A stretch of DNA of 64,000 bases from Ornithinibacillus sp047228935 (GTDB taxonomy: Bacteria > Bacillota > Bacilli > Bacillales > Amphibacillaceae). Where the stretch lies: the NCBI RefSeq assembly GCF_047228935.1, contig NZ_JBFEGG010000008.1, forward strand, positions 9,857 through 73,856, read 5' to 3'. The translations under genes were made by a program, and so were the position numbers. Within the stretch, counting starts at the first letter, position 1; each line of letters begins with the position of its first letter. Shown here in pieces: positions 35,189-44,168 of the stretch. Under the pieces are notes generated by a model that was given only the letters and a program-made list of their open reading frames with translations, did not search any database and was not told where the DNA came from.

Positions 35189-36091
35189 TTAAAGGTCATC
35201 AATAGTGATGTTTTCACGGAACTTCTCATAAGTTTCACGTACTACATCGTATTCTTCATCAGAAGCTTCTGAAATTGAATCCCAGTTGTAAACTTCTTTC
35301 ATGATTGTAAGCATTTCTTCATCATCATTGAAAGATAAGAATACATCTTTAATTTCTTTTACAAGCTCATCATCAAGATCAGCTGTAACAGAAATAGTAT
35401 CGTTAGGAATTTCAGCAGTAAAATCTAGTACTTTTAATTTTTCCATAACATCTGGATGTTCCTCTTCAATTTCTGTACGTGCATCTTCAAATGTTGTCGC
35501 TACATCAGCTTCACCATTGTATACAGCAAGAATTGAATTATCATGTCCACCAGTTTGAGTTGATCCACCAAAGAATCCATTTTCTAAATCAGCGGCAGTT
35601 TCTAATCCGTATTTTTCCATTAGCTCATTAGCCGGGAAAAGGTAGCCTGAAGTAGATAACTGGTCACCATAAGCCCAAATTTTCCCTTCTAAATCATCAA
35701 GAGTTTCAATCCCAGAATCAGCACGTACAGTATACTGTGCTCTGTATGTTCCAGAACCATAACGGATAGATTTAAGAATAACTTCTACATCATACTCTTG
35801 GTTTGCTAGAACATAACCAAATGCAGGAACGAATCCGATATGAACTTGGTTAGCTCCCATTGCCTCAACTAAGGCACTGTAACTTGTCATTACTTTACTT
35901 TCGACATCTTTACCTAATTCTTCACTTAGTTTTTTCGCTAACGGTTCTACCGTTTCTGCTATTGAATCAGAATCCTGTGAAGGTACAAACCCAATTACTA
36001 ATGTATCCGGATTTGCTGCATCATTCGATCCACATGCTGCCAGTACAAGTGCTAGTCCAAGAATCAGCACTAGACCATAAAGTTTCTTCAT
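35189..36091 (-). CDS. phnD: Phosphonate-type ABC transporter substrate-binding lipoprotein
   Basis: A 300-residue lipoprotein; VLAAC gives the lipidated Cys20. Residues VIGFVPSQDSDSIAETVEPLAKKLSEELGKDVE and GFFGGSTQTGGHDNSILAVYNGEADVATTFEDAR are typical of PhnD/PtxB periplasmic-binding folds. It captures the phosphorus substrate at the cell surface. It is the first gene of the operon. Substrate could be phosphonate, phosphite or a phosphate ester; no C-P lyase genes are present in the window. Confidence 0.9.
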   Translation of the reverse strand: MKKLYGLVLILGLALVLAACGSNDAANPDTLVIGFVPSQDSDSIAETVEPLAKKLSEELGKDVESKVMTSYSALVEAMGANQVHIGFVPAFGYVLANQEYDVEVILKSIRYGSGTYRAQYTVRADSGIETLDDLEGKIWAYGDQLSTSGYLFPANELMEKYGLETAADLENGFFGGSTQTGGHDNSILAVYNGEADVATTFEDARTEIEEEHPDVMEKLKVLDFTAEIPNDTISVTADLDDELVKEIKDVFLSFNDDEEMLTIMKEVYNWDSISEASDEEYDVVRETYEKFRENITIDDL

Positions 36092-36331
36092 TGTGACCCT
36101 CCTAAGAAATATAAAAGATTAAATTTGACTTACTATTTAATTAAATAACAAATTTCCTGAAAAAGCTAGTTTTTTTTTCACTAATTTACACACTTTTTAC
36201 ACGCTTTTAATAAAAAAATGGTAAAATATCGTGCGTAATATTCGGATTTTGCTATTATTAGTATGTCACATATTGTATTTCGAAACTTTTATTAATGAAA
36301 ATACGTAATATTATGTCAGGTGGTGAGATGA

Positions 36332-37027
36332 ATGAAAATTTTAGATGTGAAACAACTAGTAGTGGAAGTATCAGGTACTAGATTACTAGATGATATAACC
36401 TTTTTCATCGAAAAGGGATCTGTTATGGCACTAGTTGGCCATAATGGGGCGGGTAAATCTACATTAATGAAAACAATTATGGGTATTCAAGATAAAGCTT
36501 CTGGAGAGATAATTTTAGAGGAAGCATACAATCAAGACACGAGGTTCTTAGATTTTAAACAGAGAATATCCTTTATTCCGGAAGAACCATTATTAATGTC
36601 TGAATTAACGGCGATGCAGCATTTTCAATTATATGGAAAAAGCTATGGGATCGAAGAAGATGAACTAATGAGAAGAATTGAGCGATATGTAGAAGGGTTT
36701 GAATTAAAAGGGAAGTTAGATGAATATCCGGAATCACTATCAAAGGGTATGCGGCAAAAGGTACAAACCATTTGTGCCATGCTACCAGATGTTCCACTTT
36801 TATTAATAGACGAGCCGTTTATGGGATTAGATATTTATGCGGTAGATTACTTTGAAGAAATCTTGAGGGAAAAAATATCTGGTGGCACCGGAATATTACT
36901 CACAACCCATCAGTTAGACAGAGTTAAAGGGCTTGCGAATGAGTTTATCATGCTACAGGAAGGTAAGATTCTACATAAAGGTCTGATAGAAGAGTTCGAA
37001 ACGATTAAAAGGAGAAGTGGTGAATAA
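36332..37027 (+). CDS. ABC exporter ATP-binding protein (EcsA-like)
   Basis: A 231-residue ATPase: Walker A GHNGAGKST near residue 36, signature YPESLSKGMRQKVQTICAML (LSKGM in place of LSGGQ, as in EcsA) and Walker B LLLIDEPFMGLDI. The permease gene starts on its stop codon (TAATG). Relation to EcsAB suggests an export or membrane-protease-linked function, but this looks like a paralogue rather than EcsA itself. Confidence 0.82.
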   Translation: MKILDVKQLVVEVSGTRLLDDITFFIEKGSVMALVGHNGAGKSTLMKTIMGIQDKASGEIILEEAYNQDTRFLDFKQRISFIPEEPLLMSELTAMQHFQLYGKSYGIEEDELMRRIERYVEGFELKGKLDEYPESLSKGMRQKVQTICAMLPDVPLLLIDEPFMGLDIYAVDYFEEILREKISGGTGILLTTHQLDRVKGLANEFIMLQEGKILHKGLIEEFETIKRRSGE

Positions 37028-38430
37028 TGCATTATCCTTCTTCTTGGCAAGCATATAGGACAATAAAACGAGGTAGAGCAAGAAAAAAGAGAATGGTATA
37101 TAAGAAACTGTTAGTTTTATCCTTTGACTTAACGACAACTATTTATTCGCTTATTTTAGGAGGATATGTATTTGCTACTATTTTTATTTTTAATGATTTC
37201 TTAGCAACGTATCAGAACCAGTTTCTGTTTATTGAGCAGCAATTGACAGATAGATTTTGGCTAATATTAGCTATATTCCCTTTACGTTATGTATTTCAAT
37301 CATTTCGGATACCCGGAATAGTAATTACTAGCTCGGAATATCAATTAGGAATGCTTCCATATTCTATGAAGCGAATTGCTTTCTTTGCTACGGTTGAGAA
37401 ATTAGGAAAGCTTCTCTTGAAATATTTACTTATAAGTGTTTTGGTTATATTTATTACCCCAATTAACTCAGAAGTAATAGTCATATATTTTGGTTTATTT
37501 TGGTTGATTGAGCTTCTCATGACGATTCCTCAGTGGAAACTTTTCCATATGAAGTGGCTTTTGAAACTCAGTATTATGTTATCTTTAGTACTATTCAACC
37601 TGATTGGAACGTTAACTAATAACAGTATTGTAGTCGGCCTTATCATAATGACTATAGTTTTACTGAGTAATATAGTTCTATTTAGGAAGATGTTTGATAA
37701 TGTGAATTGGGGTAGAGTTACAGAGGTTAATGATTATCTCGTTTGGAACATGCCTTTAGTATCAAGAGCTACTAAAGTAAAGTTTAAAAGGCAAAGGAGC
37801 TATAGTGTTTTTCAAAATAGAGCCTCCAGAAAGAAGCCATTTGCTTATACGAATCGCTCCATCCATAAACGAATTTGGTTACAGCATTTTAGGGGAAATA
37901 TAGAATATGTTCTACAAGTAGTTGGTGGCTTGTTTTTAGCTATTATCGTTTTATCATTTTTTAATGAGATGGCAGGGATAATTGTTATTGCATTAAGCAT
38001 CCATATTTATACGATGTTTACTGCAAGTATCTTTGTGAATCGCATGTACTCCGGTATTGTTCAAGTTCTTCCTTGGGATATTGTTGGGTTCCGAAAGACG
38101 ATAAGGAACTGGGCAATAATAGGGTTTATTCCGGTGATGATTCCAATTACAATCTTTTCGATTATCCAATTTTCATGGTGGTCATTTCTATTCATTCCTT
38201 TAGTGATTAGTCTATTTATTATTAATTATATGAGTAAAATGGACAATGCGTTTGAGACAATTAACAAGCGATTAGTCCAGTTATCGTTTAGAGGTGTCAT
38301 TGCATTTTGTAGCCTTGGGTTTATAATTTTATGCAATTTTAATCCAAAATTTTCTATTGTTTCCATAGTAATGTTGATTTATGGATTATTTTTAATAAAG
38401 AAAAACTCAAAAAGTAAGCCTGTTGCTTAA
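37027..38430 (+). CDS. ABC exporter permease (EcsB-like)
   Basis: A 467-residue membrane protein with a basic N terminus (YRTIKRGRARKKRMVYKK) and about ten hydrophobic segments in two groups, split by a polar loop near 245-285 (KVKFKRQRSYSVFQNRASRKKPFAY). Size, topology and its coupling to the ATPase gene match EcsB-type permeases. Substrate unknown. Confidence 0.75.
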   Translation: MHYPSSWQAYRTIKRGRARKKRMVYKKLLVLSFDLTTTIYSLILGGYVFATIFIFNDFLATYQNQFLFIEQQLTDRFWLILAIFPLRYVFQSFRIPGIVITSSEYQLGMLPYSMKRIAFFATVEKLGKLLLKYLLISVLVIFITPINSEVIVIYFGLFWLIELLMTIPQWKLFHMKWLLKLSIMLSLVLFNLIGTLTNNSIVVGLIIMTIVLLSNIVLFRKMFDNVNWGRVTEVNDYLVWNMPLVSRATKVKFKRQRSYSVFQNRASRKKPFAYTNRSIHKRIWLQHFRGNIEYVLQVVGGLFLAIIVLSFFNEMAGIIVIALSIHIYTMFTASIFVNRMYSGIVQVLPWDIVGFRKTIRNWAIIGFIPVMIPITIFSIIQFSWWSFLFIPLVISLFIINYMSKMDNAFETINKRLVQLSFRGVIAFCSLGFIILCNFNPKFSIVSIVMLIYGLFLIKKNSKSKPVA

Positions 38431-38450
38431 TTCGACAGGTTTACTTTTAC
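38411..38450 (+). terminator. Terminator of the EcsAB-like pair
   Basis: AAAGTAAGCCTGT and ACAGGTTTACTTT pair; the permease stop codon lies in the loop region. Confidence 0.8.
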
Positions 38451-38525
38451 ATTTAGTTATTACACAATCCAAAGGTCAGTTGCATAAATTATAGTAAAAA
38501 GGCTAAGGAAAGGGTGAGTCGTGTC

Positions 38526-38891
38526 ATGAGACAGTTTGGTTACCCTCCGTATTACCAACAAGGTAATCAACCTAATTACTACAATCAACAAGCCCAACAG
38601 CCTTTTCATCCCTCACCGTATCAACAATATTACCAAAATGTATATGAACAGCCAAAATCAGCATTTGAACAATTTGCCAAACCAAAGCAACCACAAGACT
38701 GGTATGATCAAATGCAAGGATCTAACCAACAAGCCCAACCACAACAAGAAGCAATGGCCCAGTTTCAGAATCAAGGCGGACAAATGAATTTGGATAAAGT
38801 ATTAACAACAGTAAGTCAAATTGCAAACACATACCATCAAGTATCACCAATCATAAAGCAATTTGGCGCTTTTATGAAAACATTCCGTTAA
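38526..38891 (+). CDS. yppG: YppG-like spore coat protein
   Basis: A 121-residue Gln/Asn/Tyr/Pro-rich protein (FGYPPYYQQGNQPNYYNQQAQQPFH and repeated PQQ/YQQ words). It has an ordered C-terminal segment MNLDKVLTTVSQIANTYHQVSPIIKQFGAFMKTFR, which is the conserved part of YppG, a B. subtilis spore coat protein. ATG 38526 is eight bases from AAGGAAAGGGTGA; the GTG at 38514 overlaps that site. It implies that the organism sporulates. Confidence 0.82.
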   Translation: MRQFGYPPYYQQGNQPNYYNQQAQQPFHPSPYQQYYQNVYEQPKSAFEQFAKPKQPQDWYDQMQGSNQQAQPQQEAMAQFQNQGGQMNLDKVLTTVSQIANTYHQVSPIIKQFGAFMKTFR

Positions 38892-39012
38892 AGCTATAAA
38901 GAAAAAAGATAAACGGGGATATGGGAGCTAACTGAATTTTTTTCGTTGAATTAGGGCAAAAGAAAAATGAACTTTAGCTCTTTACTTCGATTTTCATAAA
39001 GGAGAATACATC

Positions 39013-39726
39013 ATGATAGGATGTTTAATTATCCATGGTTATACTGGAGGACCCCATGAATTAGAACCACTCACGAATTATTTACAAGAGCATACTGATT
39101 GGCATATCTCCGTCCCGACATTGCCAGGGCATGGCCAAAAGTTAGCCCTTGATAATGTTCATTATAAGAGCTGGATTGAAACAGCTGAAGCTTCCTTAAA
39201 GAGGTTAAAAGAAAAATACGATGAAATATATCTTATAGGTTTTTCAATGGGTGGGATGATTGCGGCTTATTTAGCAGCCAAATATAAAGTTGATAAGCTA
39301 GTCTTACTAGCAACCGCTGGAAAATACTTATCCTTTAAACAAATTAGTGTTGATATTGGAGAAGTCATCAAGGATGGAATTACTGGGAAGTTAGGACAGA
39401 ATAAACTGTATCGTCACTATAAGAGAAAATTGGGTAGTGTTCCATTAAAGGCTAATCTAGAGTTTTTAAAGTTAGTTAGGTTAACTAGGAAGCACCTTAA
39501 AAATGTGGAATCTCCCGTGCTAATTGCACAAGGGCAGATGGATAGTATGGTTCCTTATAAAACAGCTTATTATTTGGATAAAGAGATTCCGGCGAAACGT
39601 AAAGAAGTGGTGTTTTTCGAACGTTCGAGACATTTGATTTGTTTAGGGAATGATAAAGATACATTGAATAAAATGGTGTATGAGTTTTTGGAAAAGCCTG
39701 TTGAAAGTAATGAGGTCTTGGTATAG
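39013..39726 (+). CDS. Carboxylesterase, alpha/beta hydrolase (Est30 type)
   Basis: A 237-residue cytoplasmic serine esterase. The oxyanion segment is IIHGYTGGPHELEPL, the nucleophile Ser is in IGFSMGGMIAA near residue 79, the acid is in APIAQGQMDSMVP-like LIAQGQMDSMVP and the His is in FFERSRHLICL. This matches small thermostable carboxylesterases such as B. subtilis YvaK / Geobacillus Est30. Natural substrate unknown. AAAGGAG precedes the ATG. Confidence 0.87.
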   Translation: MIGCLIIHGYTGGPHELEPLTNYLQEHTDWHISVPTLPGHGQKLALDNVHYKSWIETAEASLKRLKEKYDEIYLIGFSMGGMIAAYLAAKYKVDKLVLLATAGKYLSFKQISVDIGEVIKDGITGKLGQNKLYRHYKRKLGSVPLKANLEFLKLVRLTRKHLKNVESPVLIAQGQMDSMVPYKTAYYLDKEIPAKRKEVVFFERSRHLICLGNDKDTLNKMVYEFLEKPVESNEVLV

Positions 39727-39797
39727 CTATCTCGCCAGAGCGTGTATTCCTGCCGCTAAGAGCATATAGGCAAAACTAATACTGATAATACTGCATT

Positions 39798-39829
39798 AAA
39801 AATCCCCTCGCGATTGCTTGGGGATTTTT
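39798..39829. terminator. Bidirectional terminator
   Basis: AAAAATCCCC and GGGGATTTTT pair across a 12-base loop between the convergent esterase and DegV genes. Confidence 0.87.
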
Positions 39830-39859
39830 GATGAGTGCTATTAAAGTATAGTATGTTAT

Positions 39860-40714
39860 TTAATCTTTAAAGAAAGATATTACCAATGCTCCGTCTCCTC
39901 CATATGTGGAGATTAGTGGGCCCATTTCTGTTACGTAAGTTTCCTTAAATTTGTATTTAGCTTTTATTTCATTCAATACTGATTTTGCACGCTCTGCGGC
40001 GTTACAGTGTGTCATGACTAACACTTTATCTTCAAAAGTACGTGCATACTCTCCGATTTGATCAACAAAACGGCGAATCGACTTCTTATCCCCACGTACC
40101 TTTTCAGCAACTTCAATAGTGCCTTCATCACTAGCTTTCATTAACAGCTTAATATTTAACGTTTTGGCTAAAGTTCCCTTTACCTTATCAATTCTTCCAC
40201 CTAGAACTAGGTTTTCTAGTGTTTTCAGTACAAATAATGTGGCAGTATGCTTCACTTTATGATTAAGATGGGTTACTAGCTCATCTAATGAATAATTCTC
40301 TTGAATCTTTTGGTAAGCTTCAAAAAGAAGTAATGCTTGCCCAGCTGATGCTGTCCGTGCGTTAATTACTTCGATTTTTCGATCAGGCTCTTCTTCTAAT
40401 AATAAGTTTTTACCAGCTACCGCATTTTCGTACGTACTACTTAGTCCACTTGATAAACTAATCATTAAAATCGGTTTAGAAGGATCTACTTTTTTATATC
40501 CCTCATAAAAATCATTTGGACTTGGTGCGGCTGAACGTGGCAGTTCTTTTGTTTCTTCGATTTTTTTAAAGAAACTAGGCAGATCAAGCTCTACACCACT
40601 TTTATACTGTTTATCTTTAAAGTTTAAATATAACGAAATTACGTTTATGTCAGCCATTTCCAAAAGTTCCTTAGGAAGGTCTGCTCCACCATCAGTCATT
40701 AGTTGAATACTCAT
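39860..40714 (-). CDS. DegV-family fatty-acid-binding protein (FakB type)
   Basis: A 284-residue protein: N-terminal LMTDGGADLPKELLEMADINVISL and SRSAAPSP-like PRSAAPSPNDFYEGY, then ISLSSGLSSTYENA, which form the fatty-acid carboxylate site of DegV/FakB proteins. FakB delivers exogenous fatty acids to the kinase FakA for phospholipid synthesis; whether this paralogue does so is inferred. It is monocistronic. Confidence 0.87.
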   Translation of the reverse strand: MSIQLMTDGGADLPKELLEMADINVISLYLNFKDKQYKSGVELDLPSFFKKIEETKELPRSAAPSPNDFYEGYKKVDPSKPILMISLSSGLSSTYENAVAGKNLLLEEEPDRKIEVINARTASAGQALLLFEAYQKIQENYSLDELVTHLNHKVKHTATLFVLKTLENLVLGGRIDKVKGTLAKTLNIKLLMKASDEGTIEVAEKVRGDKKSIRRFVDQIGEYARTFEDKVLVMTHCNAAERAKSVLNEIKAKYKFKETYVTEMGPLISTYGGDGALVISFFKD

Positions 40715-40793
40715 TGAATCACCTTATTTCTAGTTTGTTTACGTATATTGGTATTTATTATAACGTTTATTCACATGTAAATATAGTGATAAC

Positions 40794-41702
40794 TTATCGA
40801 ACTTTTTTATGAATCGTAACGCTTGATTTTCGGGTTGTACTTAATATGAATAAGAACAATCCAAAGATAACAATAGAGCCTCCGAGAAATTGTGACCATG
40901 TTATTCTTTCACCTAATATGATATAGGCCAAGATAGATGCTCCGATGGGTTCAAAGACAATTGCCATGCTTATAGTAGAAGTGCTTAACCATTTTAATGC
41001 CCAATTAAATAAAGTATGGCCAAAAAAGGTTGGGATAATGGCTAATGCTAAAAAGATTAACCAATAGTTAGCTGAGTAACCTGTGAACGAGTTTTGTAGT
41101 AAAACATTATAAATAATTAACGTAATGGAGCTAACCCCATAAACGACAAACGTGTAAGTCATTAACGATAAACGTTTCCTAGCAGTTTGACCCAATAGGA
41201 AATACGCTGTTACTGCGATTGCTCCGATAAGTGCTAATATATCCCCAAATAACGCCATTCCACTTATTTGGAAGTCGCCCCAACTGATAATTACACTACC
41301 TAAAAGAGCAATAATCATACTTATGATTGCCCCAGGTGTAAAACGTTCCTTAAAGAAAAAATACGTTCCGAAAAAAGCGAATATAGGTTGAAGTGTAACA
41401 AGGACTACAGAGCTTGCTACCGATGTATAATTTAATGATTCAAACCAGAGAATAAAATGAAATGCTAAAAAAATTCCTGCGAGAGTGGACAATAGCCAAT
41501 CTTTCCTAGTTATGAGTTTAAACTCATGCCGATATTTAAAAACCATAATAGGGGCCATTAGAATAACGGCTATTAATAACCGATAATTTGCAATAATTGC
41601 AGCAGGGGCATCACCAGCTAATTTAACAAGTACTGCTGAAGTTGAAACAGAAATAACGCCGATGACAACCGCTATGTATGGATTGAATGGAGGAACTCTC
41701 AT
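40794..41702 (-). CDS. DMT-superfamily (EamA) transporter
   Basis: A 302-residue membrane protein with ten predicted helices in two EamA repeats (about 8-140 and 155-290). NYRLLIAVILMAPIMV and FEPIGASILAYIILGERITWSQFLGGSIVIFGLFL are typical. Substrate unknown (metabolite or drug). Start at 41702 follows ATAGGAGG; in-frame ATG 41747 has no such site. Confidence 0.88.
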   Translation of the reverse strand: MRVPPFNPYIAVVIGVISVSTSAVLVKLAGDAPAAIIANYRLLIAVILMAPIMVFKYRHEFKLITRKDWLLSTLAGIFLAFHFILWFESLNYTSVASSVVLVTLQPIFAFFGTYFFFKERFTPGAIISMIIALLGSVIISWGDFQISGMALFGDILALIGAIAVTAYFLLGQTARKRLSLMTYTFVVYGVSSITLIIYNVLLQNSFTGYSANYWLIFLALAIIPTFFGHTLFNWALKWLSTSTISMAIVFEPIGASILAYIILGERITWSQFLGGSIVIFGLFLFILSTTRKSSVTIHKKVR

Positions 41703-42145
41703 TCTTTTGCCTCCTATATTTTCAAGTTGTGTTTTATTATTACTCAATTAATTTTCTATTTTATCATGTCTAAATAGAAAAAGCATTTGTAACTAGCTTG
41801 TACTATTATTATTATGTTATCATTAACTAACGGTTAATTTGCCACGGTGCTTATTGCTTGAATGATTTCAAGCGTAATGAGTTTCCTAGAAATTAGGAGA
41901 GTACTCTTAAGATGATAATCATAGGGCTTTTCCCTTAGTGGTTAAAGCCTTTTCCACTTTATGTAAATTGAAGAATATTCAACTTTCATTATCTAAAAAT
42001 ATGAGTTCGTATCTCACTATGGAGTAGGTAAGATTTCGGATAAATGGATAAGATAAGATAAATGGGTGATGTAATTCTCGGTACAAGCATCACGGCAAGT
42101 CAAGCGCTAAAACAAACAATTTTGTACAAAGGAGAATTAGAAAGC
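41703..42145 (+). other. 443-bp gap with probable structured cshA leader
   Basis: No gene is visible. Near 41857-41875 GCTTGAA/TTCAAGC and near 41883-41900 TCCTA/TAGGA can form small hairpins. GGCTTTTCCC with AAAGCC near 41925-41950 forms a terminator-like stem followed by TTTTCC. A further weak coding possibility from ATG 42062 is in frame with cshA but lacks a ribosome site. Confidence 0.4.
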
Positions 42146-43618
42146 GTGACAACATTTAATGAATTAGGAATTTCAAATCCGATTATGAAGTCATTAGAAA
42201 AAATGGGGTTTGAAGAAGCAACACCAATACAAGCACAAACTATTCCTCTAGCGATAGAGGGTCATGATGTTATAGGGCAAGCGCAAACGGGTACAGGTAA
42301 AACAGCTGCATTCGGTATCCCGATGCTCGAAAAAATTGATACAGCACAAAGAAAGGTACAAGGACTTGTTGTAGCTCCAACGAGAGAGCTAGCAATCCAA
42401 GTTGCCGAAGAATTAAATCGTTTAGGTAAATTTAAAGGGGTTCGTGTTCTTCCAGTTTATGGTGGAGCTCCAATGGATAGACAAATTCGTTCATTAAAAG
42501 ACGGTCCTCAAATTGTTGTAGCAACACCTGGTAGACTTTTAGACCACTTTAGAAGAAGAACAATTCGTGCAGATATTGTTCACACTGTTGTGTTAGATGA
42601 AGCAGATGAAATGCTGAACATGGGGTTCATTGATGATATCCGTGAAATTCTAAAACAAGTTCCTAGCGAAAGACAGACTCTTTTATTCTCGGCAACAATG
42701 CCAAAAGAGATTCGTGACATTGCAACTAACCTAATGAATACTCCAAAAGAGGTTAAAGTTAAAGCGAAGGAAATGACAGTAGAAAATATCGTACAGCACT
42801 TCGTAGAAATTCCTGAAAAGTATAAGTTTGATACATTAACTAATCTTTTGGATATGCAAAATCCGGAATTATCGATTGTATTTAGTAGAACGAAAAAACG
42901 TGTCGATGAGATTACAGAAGGCTTGCAAGCTAGAGGTTTCCGATCAGAAGGAATCCACGGGGACTTAACACAAGGAAAGCGTATGTCTGTTTTAAATAAA
43001 TTTAAAAACGGACGTGTGGATGTGTTAGTAGCAACCGATGTAGCGGCACGTGGACTTGATATTTCAGGTGTAACCCATGTATATAACTTTGATATTCCGC
43101 AAGACCCTGAAAGCTATGTACACCGAATCGGGCGTACGGGTCGTGCAGGTCGAACTGGTGAAGCTATCTCGTTCGTAACGCCAAGAGAAATAGCACATCT
43201 TCGTTTAATCGAAAAAGTAACAAAAAGTAAAATGAAACGGATGGTTCCACCGACTAATAAGGAAGCGCGTATTGGTCAGCAGCAATTAACTGTGGAAAAA
43301 ATCTTAAAAACGATTGAAAAGAACGAACTTGATGCTTACCATCAAACAGCTAATGAATTATTAGAAGAACATGATTCTGTTACAATCGTTGCAGCAGCAT
43401 TAAAAATGCTTACAAAGGAAAGAAGAGATGTTCCAGTTCAAATTTCTGGAGTAGCTCCAATTAGTATTAAAAAAGCACAACAAGATAAAGGTCGTTCTAA
43501 TAATAAACGTTATTACGGCAAACGTAGTGGTCAAGGCGGTGGAAAAAACCAAGGCGGAAGAGGCCAAGGTGGACGAAACCGTAAAGGGAATTTCCAAAAA
43601 AGAAGAAACCGTGACTAA
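42146..43618 (+). CDS. cshA: DEAD-box RNA helicase CshA
   Basis: A 490-residue ATP-dependent RNA helicase of the RNA degradosome and cold adaptation. All motifs are present: GFEEATPIQAQTIP (Q), AQTGTGKTAA (I), APTRELAIQV (Ia), TPGRLLDHF (Ib), DEADEMLNMGF (II), SATMPK (III), HGDLTQGKR and DVAARGLDI (V), YVHRIGRTGRAGRTG (VI). A basic Gly/Arg/Gln-rich tail (about 450-490) binds RNA. The chosen start is GTG 42146 after AAAGGAG (gap 11), which gives the family N terminus MTTFNELGISNPIMKSLEKMG. In B. subtilis ddl-murF precede cshA; here a transporter does. Confidence 0.95.
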   Translation: MTTFNELGISNPIMKSLEKMGFEEATPIQAQTIPLAIEGHDVIGQAQTGTGKTAAFGIPMLEKIDTAQRKVQGLVVAPTRELAIQVAEELNRLGKFKGVRVLPVYGGAPMDRQIRSLKDGPQIVVATPGRLLDHFRRRTIRADIVHTVVLDEADEMLNMGFIDDIREILKQVPSERQTLLFSATMPKEIRDIATNLMNTPKEVKVKAKEMTVENIVQHFVEIPEKYKFDTLTNLLDMQNPELSIVFSRTKKRVDEITEGLQARGFRSEGIHGDLTQGKRMSVLNKFKNGRVDVLVATDVAARGLDISGVTHVYNFDIPQDPESYVHRIGRTGRAGRTGEAISFVTPREIAHLRLIEKVTKSKMKRMVPPTNKEARIGQQQLTVEKILKTIEKNELDAYHQTANELLEEHDSVTIVAAALKMLTKERRDVPVQISGVAPISIKKAQQDKGRSNNKRYYGKRSGQGGGKNQGGRGQGGRNRKGNFQKRRNRD

Positions 43619-43626
43619 ACATCTAG

Positions 43627-43657
43627 AAAAGCCCCTTGTAAAATAGGGGCTTTTTCT
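43627..43657 (+). terminator. Terminator of cshA
   Basis: AAAAGCCCC and GGGGCTTTT pair, followed by TCTTAAATTT. Confidence 0.87.
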
Positions 43658-43688
43658 TAAATTTAAATAGGGGAAAGGATTATATGAT

Positions 43689-44168
43689 ATGAGAAAGCCA
43701 CCGATTCATATGATTTCGCGTGATGCGATAAAAGCATGGCAAATTGCTGCCTTTTTGTATGAGTTAATAATTTGGGTATTGATGATAGTTGGATTTGTAT
43801 TACATTTCTTAGTTGATTTCCCGCTATGGATTGCATTTATTCTACTTGCAGTTAGCATAATCAGTACATATATTTCCGTTTTTCTAATTCCGAATCTTAG
43901 GTGGAAAAGATGGCGCTATGAAGTGTTTGAACAGGAAATTTACATTCAGCATGGAATATTAATTGTCTCTAGAACATTAATTCCAATGATACGTGTTCAG
44001 CATGTGGAGACGAAACAAGGCCCGATTTTGAAAAAGTTTAATCTAGCAAGTGTATCCATTTCAACAGCTGCAACTACCCATGAAATACCGGCATTATCTA
44101 ATGAAATTGCTTCCGATTTACGTGATAAAATTTCATCACTAGCAAAGGTGGATGAAGATGATGTCTGA
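43689..44168 (+). CDS. ydbS: PH-domain membrane protein YdbS
   Basis: A 159-residue protein with two transmembrane helices (about 16-65) and a bacterial PH domain (bPH2) with WRYEVFEQEIYIQHGILIVSRTLIPMIRVQHVETKQGPILKKFNLASVSIST. The locus order cshA-ydbS-ydbT is as in B. subtilis, where the pair affects resistance to an amphiphilic bacteriocin (family knowledge). It overlaps the next gene. Confidence 0.9.
   Translation: MRKPPIHMISRDAIKAWQIAAFLYELIIWVLMIVGFVLHFLVDFPLWIAFILLAVSIISTYISVFLIPNLRWKRWRYEVFEQEIYIQHGILIVSRTLIPMIRVQHVETKQGPILKKFNLASVSISTAATTHEIPALSNEIASDLRDKISSLAKVDEDDV

Noticed and set aside
42062..42145. An in-frame ATG extending CshA by 28 residues
   Set aside because: No ribosome site precedes it and the extra residues are not part of the DEAD-box family N terminus.
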